This document shows positions 51,454 through 61,027 of a stretch of 64,000 nucleotides of DNA, one piece after another. The DNA is from Pyruvatibacter mobilis (GTDB lineage Bacteria > Pseudomonadota > Alphaproteobacteria > CGMCC-115125): contig NZ_CP051630.1 of NCBI RefSeq assembly GCF_012848855.1, positions 2,645,501 through 2,709,500 of the forward strand, in the 5' to 3' direction. A program made the translations under genes and the position numbers. Below the pieces are notes generated by a model. It had not been told where the DNA came from and searched no databases. It worked only from the letters and a program-made list of their open reading frames with translations. Numbering within the stretch: the first letter of the stretch is position 1; each line of letters starts with the position of its first letter.

Positions 51454-52434
51454 ATGTTCATGGCATTCGTCGATACGGTGACAGATCCGCAGGTGATGAC
51501 CATGCTGCTTGCAGCAGGCGCCGCCTTTGCGACCATCATCACCCTCGGCCTGCCCTACATGCAGCAGGATTCCCTTTCCACCCGCATGAAGCATGTGGCG
51601 ACAGAGCGCGAAGCCCTGCGCGCCAAGATGCGCGCCGAGCTCGACAGCCGCGAGGCTACCAAGCGCGGCAGCCTGCGCGCCCAACCCAAGGGCTATGCCA
51701 AGAAGCTGGTGGACCGGCTTAACCTGCGCACCATGCTGGAAGACGAAGATCTTCAGCTGAAGATGAAGATGGCGGGCTTCCGCGGCCCCGGGCCCATCTA
51801 CACCTTCCTCTTTTTCCGCATCGCCATGCCGCCGATCGTGTTCGTGGTGGCGCTGATCTATATCTTCTTCGTGCTCAACCTGTCCTACGGGCCGCTGGGC
51901 AAGCTGGCGCTGGCGGGCGGTGCGGGTGTGATCGGCTTCTACCTGCCCAACATCTTCGTGCAAAACCTCATTGCTCGGCGTCAGCAGGCCATTCAGCTTG
52001 CTTTCCCGGACGCGCTGGACCTGTTGCTGATCTGTGTTGAATCCGGCATGTCGGTTGAGGCTGCCTTCAACAAGGTGGCCGCGGAGATCGGGTCCCAGTC
52101 AGTGGAACTCGCTGAAGAACTGGCGCTGACAACGGCTGAATTGTCCTATCTCCAGGACCGGCGCCTTGCCTATGAAAATCTCGGCAAGCGTACGGGGCTG
52201 CCCGGTGTGAAGGCCGTCACGACCAGCCTCATCCAGGCTGAGCGTTACGGTACGCCGCTCGGCAATGCCTTGCGCGTGATGGCGAATGAGAACCGCGAGA
52301 TCCGCATGCAGGCCGCCGAAAAGAAAGCCGCAGCGCTGCCGCCCAAGCTCACCGTGCCGATGATCGTGTTCTTCCTGCCAGTGCTGTTCGTGGTGATCCT
52401 GGGTCCTGCCGCGATCCGCTTCATGCAGAACTAG
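51454..52434 (+). CDS. tadC: Tad inner-membrane platform protein TadC
   Basis: Codes for 326 residues, with the same T2SSF layout as TadB but distinct in sequence. Membrane segments lie at about 12-32, 118-138 (PPIVFVVALIYIFFVLNLSYG), 148-168 and 300-320. The T2SSF block reads AFPDALDLLLICVESGMSVEAAFNKVAAEIGSQSVELAEELALTTAELSYL, with TSLIQAERYGTPLGNALRVMANE after it. Together with TadB it probably transmits CpaF movement to the pilus. It is the last plus-strand Tad gene, ended by a terminator; tadD faces it. Confidence 0.94.
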   Translation: MFMAFVDTVTDPQVMTMLLAAGAAFATIITLGLPYMQQDSLSTRMKHVATEREALRAKMRAELDSREATKRGSLRAQPKGYAKKLVDRLNLRTMLEDEDLQLKMKMAGFRGPGPIYTFLFFRIAMPPIVFVVALIYIFFVLNLSYGPLGKLALAGGAGVIGFYLPNIFVQNLIARRQQAIQLAFPDALDLLLICVESGMSVEAAFNKVAAEIGSQSVELAEELALTTAELSYLQDRRLAYENLGKRTGLPGVKAVTTSLIQAERYGTPLGNALRVMANENREIRMQAAEKKAAALPPKLTVPMIVFFLPVLFVVILGPAAIRFMQN

Positions 52435-52469
52435 CCGACAAGGTATGCGCCCCAAACACCGCACATGAA

Positions 52470-52503
52470 AAACCCGCCGGGCCGGATGGCTGGCGGGTCT
52501 TTC
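52470..52503. terminator. Intrinsic terminator between tadC and tadD
   Basis: ACCCGCC (52472-52478) pairs with GGCGGGT (52492-52498) around a GC-rich loop, with A before and TCTTTC after, so it can serve both convergent genes. Confidence 0.75.
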
Positions 52504-52528
52504 ATTTCGTGATGGCGGCCGCAGGGCG

Positions 52529-53371
52529 CTACTCGATCATCACCGGGTTGTTGTCGGCGTTTGCCTCGCGCGCCCACAGGGCCGGCTGGGTGACGATCGC
52601 GCGCAGCTCCTCGAGGTTGCCGTCCACGGCGGCGGGCACCTTGTTGGCACGGGCCAGGCGCTCCGCATCTGTCGTGTCACCACGCAGGCCAAGCACGAGA
52701 GCCAAGTTCTGGCGCATCTTGGCGCTGGCCTTGTTGGTTTCCATGGCCTCGCGCAGCGCCAGCTCCGCGTCTTCCAGATGACCGGTCAACGCATAGGAGA
52801 GACCAAGATTGTTCCACGGGGCCGGTTCGCCCGGGCCTGCCGCGATCGCGCGGCGATAGGCTGCGCGGGCTTCCTCGTGGCGGGCCAGCTGGTCCAGTGC
52901 CACGCCGAGAGCTGTGAGGGTGCGCCAATTGCCGCCGTCCTGTGCGATGGCGGCCTCAAGCAACGGCAGGGCTTCTTCCGCGCGGCCGGCGGCTGTCAAC
53001 GTCTTGCCATGCTCGGCCATGAGGCGGGGATCGTCGGGGCTCAGGGACTGGGCCCGGCGCAGCACGCCGAGGGCTGCGTCCACTGAACCGATGGAGCGGA
53101 GCGCTGCGGCATATTCAGCGGCAGCTTCCGCGTTGCGCGGATCCTGCTCATAGAGCCCGCCCCAATAGGCGGCCTTGGCGACCACATTGCCGTTGATTTC
53201 AGATAGGACGTCAGCCTCGCTCAGGCGCTCTCCTAGTGCCTGGCCTTGCGGACCCTGGGCACTCGACCCTGTGGTCTGGCACCCGGCCACAAAACCAGCA
53301 GCAAGGCAGAACAGGACCGCCTGCGCCGGGCGGCGCAGCGGCAGCATCTGGGAACGGGAACGCAGTTTCAC
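52529..53371 (-). CDS. tadD: Pilotin-like TPR lipoprotein TadD
   Basis: Codes for 280 residues from a GTG at 53371 (AAGAGA upstream); an ATG eight codons later at 53347 is possible. The lipoprotein signal ends FVAGC with Cys31. The mature part is a run of TPR helical pairs: AEAAAEYAAALRSIGSVDAALGVLRRAQSLSPDDPRLMAEHGKTLTAAGRAEEALPLLEAAIAQDGG and two more. TadD binds and guides the secretin in other Tad systems, so a pilotin role is inferred. It is the only Tad gene convergent with the cpaB-tadC run. Confidence 0.9.
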   Translation of the reverse strand: MKLRSRSQMLPLRRPAQAVLFCLAAGFVAGCQTTGSSAQGPQGQALGERLSEADVLSEINGNVVAKAAYWGGLYEQDPRNAEAAAEYAAALRSIGSVDAALGVLRRAQSLSPDDPRLMAEHGKTLTAAGRAEEALPLLEAAIAQDGGNWRTLTALGVALDQLARHEEARAAYRRAIAAGPGEPAPWNNLGLSYALTGHLEDAELALREAMETNKASAKMRQNLALVLGLRGDTTDAERLARANKVPAAVDGNLEELRAIVTQPALWAREANADNNPVMIE

Positions 53372-53465
53372 GTCAGGGTCTCTTCACGGCCGGCACCGGG
53401 CAGCGCAAGGCGCAGCGGTGCTGATTGTCCTGACGTGATGGTGTCAGGGAGCCCTCAAGAAACCA

Positions 53466-54152
53466 TTAATCATGCGCCGCCATTTGCGCGCGCGCCTCAA
53501 GCACCCATTGACGCATTTCCGGCATCGAGGTCACCGTTTCCATATAGGCGCGGGCGACGCCGTCCCGGTCACCCAGGGCCACAAGGTCCGGCGCATAGGT
53601 GGCAAAGCGCGACACCACGGGCGCATACATGGCATCCGCTATGGAGAAGGCGCCGAGCAGGAAAGGCCCACCCTGCCCCTCTCCCGCCTGTTCGCCAAAC
53701 CGGCCGCGGGCTTCGGCCCACAGGGCGATGATACGGCTGATGTCCGCTGCCACCGCATCATTCATGCCCTCGCCGGGCCGGTGATGGATGCAGTCCATCG
53801 GCATGTCGCGGCGCAGGGCCTGGAAGCCCGCATGCATTTCAGCGGCGATGGCCCGGCCATGGGCGCGGGCCTGAGCGTCCTCCGGCCACAGCCGCGCCGC
53901 GGGCAGGCGGTCCGCCAGGGTTTCGAGGATGGCGAGTGAATCCCAGATCGTTTCCTCACCCCATTTGAGCACCGGCACCTTGCCCGACGGCGAATGGGCC
54001 AGACACTGGGCACGGGTCTCGGCATCCTGGCGCAGGGTCACATGCGCTTCCTCGAAGGCCAGTCCCGCCCTTTTCATGGCAAGCCACGGCCTGAGGCTCC
54101 AGGACGACCAGTTCTTGTTGCCGATGACAAGGGTGAGCGGCGGCGTCTGCAT
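53466..54152 (-). CDS. Glutathione S-transferase family protein
   Basis: Codes for 228 residues from the ATG at 54152, which has GGGAG seven bases upstream. Thioredoxin-like domain: LVIGNKNWSSWSLRPWLAMKRAGLAFEE (the maleylacetoacetate-isomerase-like Ser-rich active loop SSWSLRP, residues 15-21) and PSGKVPVLKWGEETIWDSLAILETLA, with the glutathione-binding PVL cis-Pro and the E/D-S-x-A motif. A helical C-domain follows with FSIADAMYAPVVSRF. It is divergent from the aminopeptidase gene, 102 bases away. The substrate is unknown. Confidence 0.9.
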   Translation of the reverse strand: MQTPPLTLVIGNKNWSSWSLRPWLAMKRAGLAFEEAHVTLRQDAETRAQCLAHSPSGKVPVLKWGEETIWDSLAILETLADRLPAARLWPEDAQARAHGRAIAAEMHAGFQALRRDMPMDCIHHRPGEGMNDAVAADISRIIALWAEARGRFGEQAGEGQGGPFLLGAFSIADAMYAPVVSRFATYAPDLVALGDRDGVARAYMETVTSMPEMRQWVLEARAQMAAHD

Positions 54153-54254
54153 GACAGGCTCCCGGGTGCACGTTGCAGCAATGGACCATGTTCCATTTGC
54201 CCCTGAGACCGTGCCATATAGCAGGTCACTCCGCCACAAGCTCCGGTCCCGACC

Positions 54255-55634
54255 ATGCTCGATGTTTTTGCCGAATCCGGCCCGTCCATTCCCGTTACCT
54301 GCCTCGACGACGAAGCCCTCGATAGCTGGCTCGCCGGTGCGCCCGCGCAGCAAGCGGGCTTTGTCAGTGCGCAGGGCTTCAAGGCGAAAGCCGGTCAGGC
54401 GGTGACGCTCGTTTCCGCCGATGGCGAGATCGAGCGCGTGCTCTTCGGTCTCGGCGACGGCAGGGATGCGTTCGTGCACGGCGCGCTCGCCGCGCGGTTG
54501 CAGCCGGGCCTCTATCACTTTGAGCCGGCACCTGCGGATCATGCGCAGGCACTGCTCGGCTTTGCCCTGGGGACCTACAGTTTTGACCGCTACAAGGCGT
54601 CCGCCGGCACTGCGGAAGATGCGCCCAAGGTACGCATGGTCGTGCCTGACGGCATTGACTGCGCTGAAGTCTCCCGCATCGCGCGCGGCATTTTCCTGGC
54701 CCGCGATCTCATCAATACCCCGGCTTCCGACATGGGTCCGGCGGAGCTCGAGGCCGAGGCCGAGAAGCTCCATCACCGCTTCGATGCGAAACTCAGCGTC
54801 ATCCGCGGCGATGATCTACTGCGCGACAATTACCCCATGGTGCATGCAGTCGGCCGCGCAAGCGACCGCGCGCCGCGGCTGATCGACCTCACCTGGGGCC
54901 GGGCGGATGCGCCCAAGATCACCCTGGTGGGCAAGGGCGTCTGCTTCGATACGGGCGGCCTCAACCTCAAGCCCGGCAATTTCATGGGGCTGATGAAAAA
55001 GGATATGGGCGGTGCTGCCACCGCCATAGCGCTGGCGCAGATGATCATGGACCGGGGGCTTGATGTGCGCCTGCGCCTGCTCGTCGCTGCCGTCGAGAAC
55101 TCCGTGTCCGGCAATGCCTTCCGTCCGGGTGACGTGCTGGCCAGCCGCAAGGGTCTGTCGGTCGAAATCTCAAACACCGATGCTGAGGGCCGCCTGGTGC
55201 TGGGGGATGCCCTTGCTGAAGCTGACACGGAGAGCCCGGACCTTCTGGTGGACTTCGCCACGCTGACGGGTGCCGCCCGCGTGGCGCTGGGCCCTGACCT
55301 TCCGCCCTTCTTCACCCGCAACGACGCGCTTGCCCAAGAGATCAGCGCAGCGGCCGAAACCACCCATGACCCGCTGTGGCAGCTGCCCCTGTGGGACGGC
55401 TATGAGAGCATGCTCGACAGCAAGGTGGCGGACATCAACCATGCACCGGAGAGTTCCTTCGCCGGCTCCATCACCGCAGCCCTGTTCCTCAACCGCTTCG
55501 TGACGCAGACCGACGCCTATGTGCATTTCGACGTCTATGGCTGGACGCCCAAGCCCAAGCCGGGACGGCCTGTCGGCGGTGAGTTGCAGGCGGCGCGCGC
55601 GATTTATCACCTGCTGTGCGCCCGCTACGGCTGA
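54255..55634 (+). CDS. Leucyl aminopeptidase family protein (M17)
   Basis: Codes for 459 residues. M17 di-zinc aminopeptidase with the exact signature NTDAEGRLVL at residues 307-316 and the metal-binding segments GKGVCFDTGGLNLKP and MKKDMGGAA. The latter contain the conserved Lys and Asp. The N-terminal half is shorter and more divergent than in PepA, as in the PepB-like alphaproteobacterial group. It removes N-terminal residues from peptides in the cytoplasm. The MarR-like and NlpC/P60 genes follow, a neighbour group seen in other alphaproteobacteria. Confidence 0.93.
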   Translation: MLDVFAESGPSIPVTCLDDEALDSWLAGAPAQQAGFVSAQGFKAKAGQAVTLVSADGEIERVLFGLGDGRDAFVHGALAARLQPGLYHFEPAPADHAQALLGFALGTYSFDRYKASAGTAEDAPKVRMVVPDGIDCAEVSRIARGIFLARDLINTPASDMGPAELEAEAEKLHHRFDAKLSVIRGDDLLRDNYPMVHAVGRASDRAPRLIDLTWGRADAPKITLVGKGVCFDTGGLNLKPGNFMGLMKKDMGGAATAIALAQMIMDRGLDVRLRLLVAAVENSVSGNAFRPGDVLASRKGLSVEISNTDAEGRLVLGDALAEADTESPDLLVDFATLTGAARVALGPDLPPFFTRNDALAQEISAAAETTHDPLWQLPLWDGYESMLDSKVADINHAPESSFAGSITAALFLNRFVTQTDAYVHFDVYGWTPKPKPGRPVGGELQAARAIYHLLCARYG

Positions 55635-55821
55635 GCTGGACGCGCGGTCAGATACCATGCGTGAGCTGACAAAATTGTCGGCACTTATCAGCCTCGTGAA
55701 TGTTTTTCATTTCGCAGGCGGTTGCAGCACGCGCCCCTCCACCGCTACCATTAACCATAGAGGGACGTCCCGTGAGAGCCTGTGGGGGGCCTTGTGACGG
55801 ACGGCTTTGGGGGGTGGCGCA

Positions 55822-56160
55822 ATGGAACTCAAATCCGTTGAGGCATTGAAGCTCTGGCACAATGTTGTCGCGGATACGGTGCGGGATGACGGGCCGGACC
55901 TGTCGTCCCGGCAGATGGCCATCCTGCTCACCGTTTATCTGTCGCCTCCGCCCCACACCGTGCGTGGCCTTGCTGAAAAGCTGAACATCTCAAAGCCCGC
56001 CATCACCCGCGCGTTGGACGCCATGGGCCGCATGGATCTGCTAAAGCGCAAGCGCGATGAGACGGATCGACGTAACGTGCTCGTTCAGCGAACGGTAAAG
56101 GGCTCGGTCTATCTTTCCGAGTTCGCGGAACTGATTGCCAAGCATGCCAGGGACATCTGA
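55822..56160 (+). CDS. MarR-like winged-helix regulator, short
   Basis: Codes for 112 residues from the ATG at 55822 (GGGGGG seven bases upstream). MarR-type winged helix: LSSRQMAILLTVYLSPPPHTVRGLAEKLNISKPAITRALDAMGRMDLLKRKRDETDRRNVLVQRT covers about residues 28-93, with the recognition helix ISKPAITRAL and the wing DETDRRN. The N- and C-terminal dimer helices are short, so it is small for MarR (140-150 residues usual). Its stop overlaps the NlpC/P60 start (TGATG), so the two are translationally coupled. The target is unknown. Confidence 0.85.
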   Translation: MELKSVEALKLWHNVVADTVRDDGPDLSSRQMAILLTVYLSPPPHTVRGLAEKLNISKPAITRALDAMGRMDLLKRKRDETDRRNVLVQRTVKGSVYLSEFAELIAKHARDI

Positions 56161-57026
56161 TGCCCACCCCATCATTTCTCGATACGCGCCTCAATGCGGT
56201 GCGGCCGGATCTTGCCGACCGCGCTCTTGAAGGCCGCGTTGAGGCACCCCGCTTCGTGGAAGGTACACCGGCGCATGTGACAGTGCCCGTCACGGCCCTG
56301 CGCCGCCGGCCCGCTGCCGATGCCCCCCGGGACACCGAACTGCTGCTGGGGGAAACGGTGACAGTTTTTGACCGGGCCGAAGGTTTTGCCTGGGTGCAAG
56401 CCCGGCGTGACGGCTATGTCGGTTATGTCGCGGCGCGTGACATCGCCGAGGGTGCACCTGCGCCTACCCATGCGGTTTCTGCCGTCCGCAGCTTCATCTA
56501 CCGGGCCGCGGACATCAAATCACCGGTGACAGGCTGGGTTTCCCTCAACAGCCCGGTGGTGATTTCCGGGACGGAAGACCGGTTCAGCCGTCTTGCCGGG
56601 GGCGGCTACATGGTGAGCCAGCATTTGCGCGGGGTAGCCGACAGGGAAGATGACTTCGTGGCCGTGGCGGAAGGGTTTCTGGAGACACCCTATCTGTGGG
56701 GCGGCCGGTCGAGCCTCGGCCTTGATTGCTCAGGCCTTGTCCAGAATGCGCTTCATGCGGCGGGCTTTGCCTGCCCGCGTGACACCGACATGCAGGAAGC
56801 AGCCTTGGGCGAAACCCTGCCGGACGGCGCGCCCTTTGCGCGCGGGGATCTTGTGTTCTGGAAAGGTCATGTGGGGATCATGCTGGATGGCGACACGCTG
56901 CTTCACGCAAACGCCACCTACATGAAGATTGTTGCAGAACCCGTGGCACCCGCCATTGCCCGCATCGCGGAGACGGACGGGCCGGTCACATCCGTGCGCC
57001 GGATGCCGGGCCTGCGGGCACCCTAG
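56160..57026 (+). CDS. NlpC/P60 family cell-wall peptidase with SH3 domains
   Basis: Codes for 288 residues, overlapping the MarR-like gene by one base. Two SH3b-like segments (about residues 35-100, with TVPVTALRRRPAADAPRDTELLLGETV, and 105-160) precede the NlpC/P60 domain. Catalytic Cys190 lies in LGLDCSGLVQNALHAAG and His237 in WKGHVGIMLDGD, with a polar third residue shortly after (LLHAN). The family cleaves the D-Glu-gamma-diaminopimelate bond in peptidoglycan peptides. No signal peptide is visible, so a recycling role in the cytoplasm, with the neighbouring aminopeptidase, fits. Confidence 0.92.
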   Translation: MPTPSFLDTRLNAVRPDLADRALEGRVEAPRFVEGTPAHVTVPVTALRRRPAADAPRDTELLLGETVTVFDRAEGFAWVQARRDGYVGYVAARDIAEGAPAPTHAVSAVRSFIYRAADIKSPVTGWVSLNSPVVISGTEDRFSRLAGGGYMVSQHLRGVADREDDFVAVAEGFLETPYLWGGRSSLGLDCSGLVQNALHAAGFACPRDTDMQEAALGETLPDGAPFARGDLVFWKGHVGIMLDGDTLLHANATYMKIVAEPVAPAIARIAETDGPVTSVRRMPGLRAP

Positions 57027-58672
57027 CTCGCCACCACGCCTTCAGGTGCAGCTTCAAGATCGAAGGCTGCGGCCATCAGGGCCTTTGTATACTCCGTCTG
57101 CGGATGATCAAAGATCTGGTCCGCCGCACCTTGTTCCACAACCTTGCCATTGCGCATGACGATGACTTCGTCAGCGAGGGCGCGCACGACTTTCAGGTCG
57201 TGGCTGATAAACAGATAGGCCAGGTCGTGGCGCTGCTGCAGGTCGCGCAGTAGATCAACGATCTGCGCCTGCACGGACATGTCCAGCGCGCTTGTCGGCT
57301 CGTCCAGCACCACGAAATCCGGCTTCAGCGCCATGGCGCGAGCAATGGCGATGCGCTGGCGCTGGCCACCGGAGAATTCATGCGGATACCGGTCCATGGT
57401 GGCGGGATCGAGCCCCACTTCCGTCAGTGCTTCAGCCACGCGCTGGCGGCGGGCGTCATAGCCGAGGCCCGAGCCATGCACCAGCAGCCCTTCTTCCACG
57501 ATTTGCGCCACCGACAGGCGCGGGCTGAGGGAACCGAACGGGTCCTGGAAGACGATCTGCATGTCCGCGCGGCGGGCCCGCAGCTTCGACCAGCTTTCAT
57601 CCTCGATGTGCTGACCCATGAAGACGATGGGTCCGTCGCTTTCGATCAGCCGCAGCAGGCCAAGCCCCAGAGTCGTCTTGCCGGACCCGGATTCACCCAC
57701 CACGCCGACCGTGTGCCCGCGCCTCACTGACAGCGAGATACCATCCACCGCCTTCACGTGGTCCACGGTGCGTTTCAGCACCCCCTTCTTGATCGGGAAC
57801 CATACCTTGAGATCGTCGGTCTTCATGATCTCCGGCGCATCCGGCCGGGCTGCCAGCGGCTTGCCCTTGGGTTCGCTGCTCAGGAGGTGGCGGGTGTAGT
57901 CATGCTGCGGGTCCGCAAACAGGCGTTGCGTCTCGCCGGTCTCGACGATATGGCCATGCTTCATGACGCAAACCCGGTCGGCCATCTTGCGGACGATACC
58001 GAGGTCATGGGTGATGAGCAGCATGGCCATGCCCATCTCCTTCTGGAGCCCCTTGAGCAGTTTCAGGATCTGCGCCTGCACGGTCACGTCCAGGGCCGTG
58101 GTCGGTTCATCGGCGATGAGCAGGCGCGGCTCGTTGGCGAGCGCCATGGCGATCATCACGCGCTGGCGCTGGCCGCCGGACAATTCGTGCGGGTAGGCAC
58201 CAAGGCGCTTCTCGGCGTTCTGGAGGCCGACCTTGTTGAGCAGTTCCAGCACCCGCTTACGGGCGGCTTCGGCGCGGAGGCCCCGATGGACAGCCAGCAC
58301 TTCGCCCACCTGCCGCTCGATGGTGTGCAGCGGATTGAGCGATGTCATCGGCTCCTGGAAGATCATCGAGATCTCGTTGCCGCGAATGCCCATCAACGTG
58401 CGTTCATCCGCGCCCACGACATTCTTGCCGCGATAGCGGATGGTGCCCGACGGATGCGATGCTGCCGGATAGGGCAGGAGCTGCATCAGTGACAGGGCGG
58501 AGACGGATTTGCCTGATCCGGATTCCCCCACCAGCGCCAGCGTCTCGCCTTCGCTGATGTGGAACGACACTCTGTCCACGGCGAGCGTCTGGCTGCCGTC
58601 CTGGGTGAAGGCGACCGAGAGGTCTTCGACGTCGACCAGCTTGTCGCCCCTGCGGGACGTGTCCTGGCTCAT
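57023..58672 (-). CDS. yejF: Peptide ABC transporter ATPase, duplicated (YejF-like)
   Basis: Codes for 549 residues from the ATG at 58672, which overlaps the yejE stop (ATGA). Two complete ABC modules, as in YejF: the first has Walker A GESGSGKS near residue 42, the [16 protein letters not shown] signature and [12 protein letters not shown]; the second has GESGSGKTT near residue 330, [16 protein letters not shown] and [12 protein letters not shown] linker joins them at about residue 265-290. It powers uptake of peptides (in E. coli, microcin C) through YejBE. Its stop overlaps the convergent NlpC/P60 gene by four bases. Confidence 0.95.
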   Translation of the reverse strand: MSQDTSRRGDKLVDVEDLSVAFTQDGSQTLAVDRVSFHISEGETLALVGESGSGKSVSALSLMQLLPYPAASHPSGTIRYRGKNVVGADERTLMGIRGNEISMIFQEPMTSLNPLHTIERQVGEVLAVHRGLRAEAARKRVLELLNKVGLQNAEKRLGAYPHELSGGQRQRVMIAMALANEPRLLIADEPTTALDVTVQAQILKLLKGLQKEMGMAMLLITHDLGIVRKMADRVCVMKHGHIVETGETQRLFADPQHDYTRHLLSSEPKGKPLAARPDAPEIMKTDDLKVWFPIKKGVLKRTVDHVKAVDGISLSVRRGHTVGVVGESGSGKTTLGLGLLRLIESDGPIVFMGQHIEDESWSKLRARRADMQIVFQDPFGSLSPRLSVAQIVEEGLLVHGSGLGYDARRQRVAEALTEVGLDPATMDRYPHEFSGGQRQRIAIARAMALKPDFVVLDEPTSALDMSVQAQIVDLLRDLQQRHDLAYLFISHDLKVVRALADEVIVMRNGKVVEQGAADQIFDHPQTEYTKALMAAAFDLEAAPEGVVAS

Positions 58673-59775
58673 CGCAGCGTCTTTCTCGGGTCGAAGGCAT
58701 CCCGCACCGCCTCGCCGACGAACACCAGCAGGCTCAGCATGGTGGCAATGACGATGAAGCCGGTGAAGCCCAGCCACGGCGCCTGGAGGTTGTTCTTGCC
58801 CTGCGCCAGCAATTCACCGAGGGAGGGTGAGCCGGGCGGCAGGCCGAAGCCCAGGAAGTCCAGCGCCGTCAGGGTGGTGATGGACGAATTGAGGATGAAG
58901 GGCAGGAAGGTAAGCGTGGCCACCATGGCATTGGGCAGCACGTGCTTGAACATGATGGTGATGTTGCGCAGGCCCAGCGCCTTGGCAGCGCTTACATATT
59001 CGAGATTGCGGCCGCGCAGGAACTCCGCGCGCACGACGCCCACGAGTGCCACCCAGGAGAACAGCAGCAATGTGCCGAGCAGGATCCAGAAGGTGGGCTC
59101 GATGACGGCGGCAATGATGATGATCAGGTAGAGCGCCGGGATCGACGTCCATATCTCGATCAGCCGCTGGAAGATGAGATCAGTCCAGCCGCCGAAATAG
59201 CCCTGCACCGCACCCGCCGCCACGCCGACGATGGACGAGAACACCGTGAGGATGAGCCCGAACAGGACCGAGATGCGGAAGCCGTAGATCACCCGCGCCA
59301 CCACGTCACGGCCCTGGTCATCCGTCCCCAGCCAGTTTTCGGCGCTTGGGGGCGCGGGCGCGGGCACCGGCAGGTCCAGGTTGATGGTGTCGTAGCTGTA
59401 GCGGATCAGCGGCCAGATGATGATGCCGCCCTTGTCCTTGATCAGCTCCTGCACGAAGGGATCGCGGTAATCCGCTTCGGTCGCGAAGTCGCCGCCGAAC
59501 TCGGTCTCCGGATAGGCGGTGAAGACGGGCATGTAGATGCCGCCCTCAAAGGTGACGAGCAGCGGCTTGTCGTTGGCGATGAACTCGGCGAACAGGCTTA
59601 CGACAAACAGGGTGAAAAACACCCACATGGCCCAGTAGCCGCGCTTGTTGGCCTTGAAGTTGCGCCAGCGCCGCTGGTTGATGGGCGAGGTGCGCGCCTT
59701 GTTGAAGCGGCCGATCCATGTCGCTTCCCAGTTCACGCGGCCGAGCGCTGTTTTCTGCATCAGGGCGGTGAGCAT
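58669..59775 (-). CDS. yejE: Peptide ABC transporter permease YejE
   Basis: Codes for 368 residues. N-terminal cytoplasmic tail, one membrane helix (about 50-68, MWVFFTLFVVSLFAEFIA), a long periplasmic loop with YPETEFGGDFATEADYRDPFVQELI as in YejE, then the five-helix permease core (about 165-360). The core carries the EAA-type loop EYVSAAKALGLRNITIMFKHVLPNA. GTDDQGRDVVARVIYGFRIS opens it. YejB precedes it by three bases and yejF overlaps its end. Confidence 0.95.
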   Translation of the reverse strand: MLTALMQKTALGRVNWEATWIGRFNKARTSPINQRRWRNFKANKRGYWAMWVFFTLFVVSLFAEFIANDKPLLVTFEGGIYMPVFTAYPETEFGGDFATEADYRDPFVQELIKDKGGIIIWPLIRYSYDTINLDLPVPAPAPPSAENWLGTDDQGRDVVARVIYGFRISVLFGLILTVFSSIVGVAAGAVQGYFGGWTDLIFQRLIEIWTSIPALYLIIIIAAVIEPTFWILLGTLLLFSWVALVGVVRAEFLRGRNLEYVSAAKALGLRNITIMFKHVLPNAMVATLTFLPFILNSSITTLTALDFLGFGLPPGSPSLGELLAQGKNNLQAPWLGFTGFIVIATMLSLLVFVGEAVRDAFDPRKTLR

Positions 59776-59778
59776 GGC

Positions 59779-60882
59779 CTACCTCGCCTCGAAATCGATG
59801 CGCGGATCGACCAGCGTGTAGGTGATGTCCGACAGCAGCGTCACGATGAGGCCGATGAGGCCGAAGATGTAGAGCGTCGCGAACACCACCGCGTAATCGC
59901 GGTTGACGATGGATTCAAAGCCCAAGAGCCCGAGCCCGTCGAGGGAGAACACCGTCTCGATCAGTAGCGAGCCCGTGAAGAACGCACCAATGAAGGCACC
60001 GGGGAAGCCCGCGATGACGATGAGCATGGCGTTGCGGAAGACGTGCCCATACAGCACCTGCCGCTCGCCGAGGCCCTTGGCCCGGGCAGTGACCACGTAA
60101 TGCTTGCGGATCTCGTCGAGGAAGGAATTCTTTGTCAGCAGTGTCGTGGTGGCGAAAGCTGAAATCACCAGCGACATCACCGGCAGGATGATGTGCCAGA
60201 GGTAGTCACCCACCTTGCCGAAGAAGGAAAGCTCGTCCCAATTATCGGAGGTCAGCCCACGCAGGGGGAAGAGGTCGAAATAACTGCCGCCGGCAAACAG
60301 CACGATCAGAAGCACCGCAAACAGGAAGCCCGGGATGGCATAGCCGACGATGATGACAGCCGATGTCCACACATCGAACGGCGTGCCGTCACGCACTGCC
60401 TTCATCACCCCGAGGGGAATGGAGATCGTGTAGGCGATAAGCATGGTCCACAGGCCGAGCGTGATTGACACCGGGAGTTTCTCGGCGATCAGATCGATCA
60501 CCTTCACGTCGCGGAAATAGCTCTCGCCGAAATCAAAGCGGATGTAGTTCCACACCATGTCGGCAAAGCGCACATGGACGGGCTTGTCGAAGCCGAACTG
60601 GCGTTCGAGTTCGGCGATGAATTCAGGATCAAGCCCCTGCGCGCCGCGATACTTGGCCGTACCGCCGGTGTCGCCGCCGGCTGATTGCGCCCCTGCCCCC
60701 AGGTCCCCGCCGGGAGAGCCGCCGATGCGTGACGTGGCGGATACGTCATTGCCCTGCAACTGGGCGATGATGCGCTCGATCGGCCCGCCGGGGGCGAATT
60801 GGACGATGGCGAATGCCACCAGCAGGATACCGAGAATGGTCGGTATCATTAGCAGCAGGCGTCTGATGATATAGGCGGCCAT
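59779..60882 (-). CDS. yejB: Peptide ABC transporter permease YejB
   Basis: Codes for 367 residues. Six membrane segments: the first at about residues 8-30 ([24 protein letters not shown]), then a periplasmic loop with the Gly/Ala-rich insert [19 protein letters not shown] and [20 protein letters not shown], then five helices with the EAA loop [27 protein letters not shown]. Partner of YejE. A 145-base gap separates it from the upstream binding-protein gene, enough for a separate promoter or processing site; no hairpin with a T run was found there. Confidence 0.95.
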   Translation of the reverse strand: MAAYIIRRLLLMIPTILGILLVAFAIVQFAPGGPIERIIAQLQGNDVSATSRIGGSPGGDLGAGAQSAGGDTGGTAKYRGAQGLDPEFIAELERQFGFDKPVHVRFADMVWNYIRFDFGESYFRDVKVIDLIAEKLPVSITLGLWTMLIAYTISIPLGVMKAVRDGTPFDVWTSAVIIVGYAIPGFLFAVLLIVLFAGGSYFDLFPLRGLTSDNWDELSFFGKVGDYLWHIILPVMSLVISAFATTTLLTKNSFLDEIRKHYVVTARAKGLGERQVLYGHVFRNAMLIVIAGFPGAFIGAFFTGSLLIETVFSLDGLGLLGFESIVNRDYAVVFATLYIFGLIGLIVTLLSDITYTLVDPRIDFEAR

Positions 60883-61027
60883 CGGGCGGGTATCGGTCCC
60901 TGGGTCGAACGCTCAGGCGCTGTTGGGTCGGCAGGCAGGTCGGTCTGCGAATCGCAGTTTGCCCTATTTGTTCGCCGCGACAACCCACAAGGCGCTGTCA
61001 GCGAATCTGCGGGGCTGTTTCTAGTCG

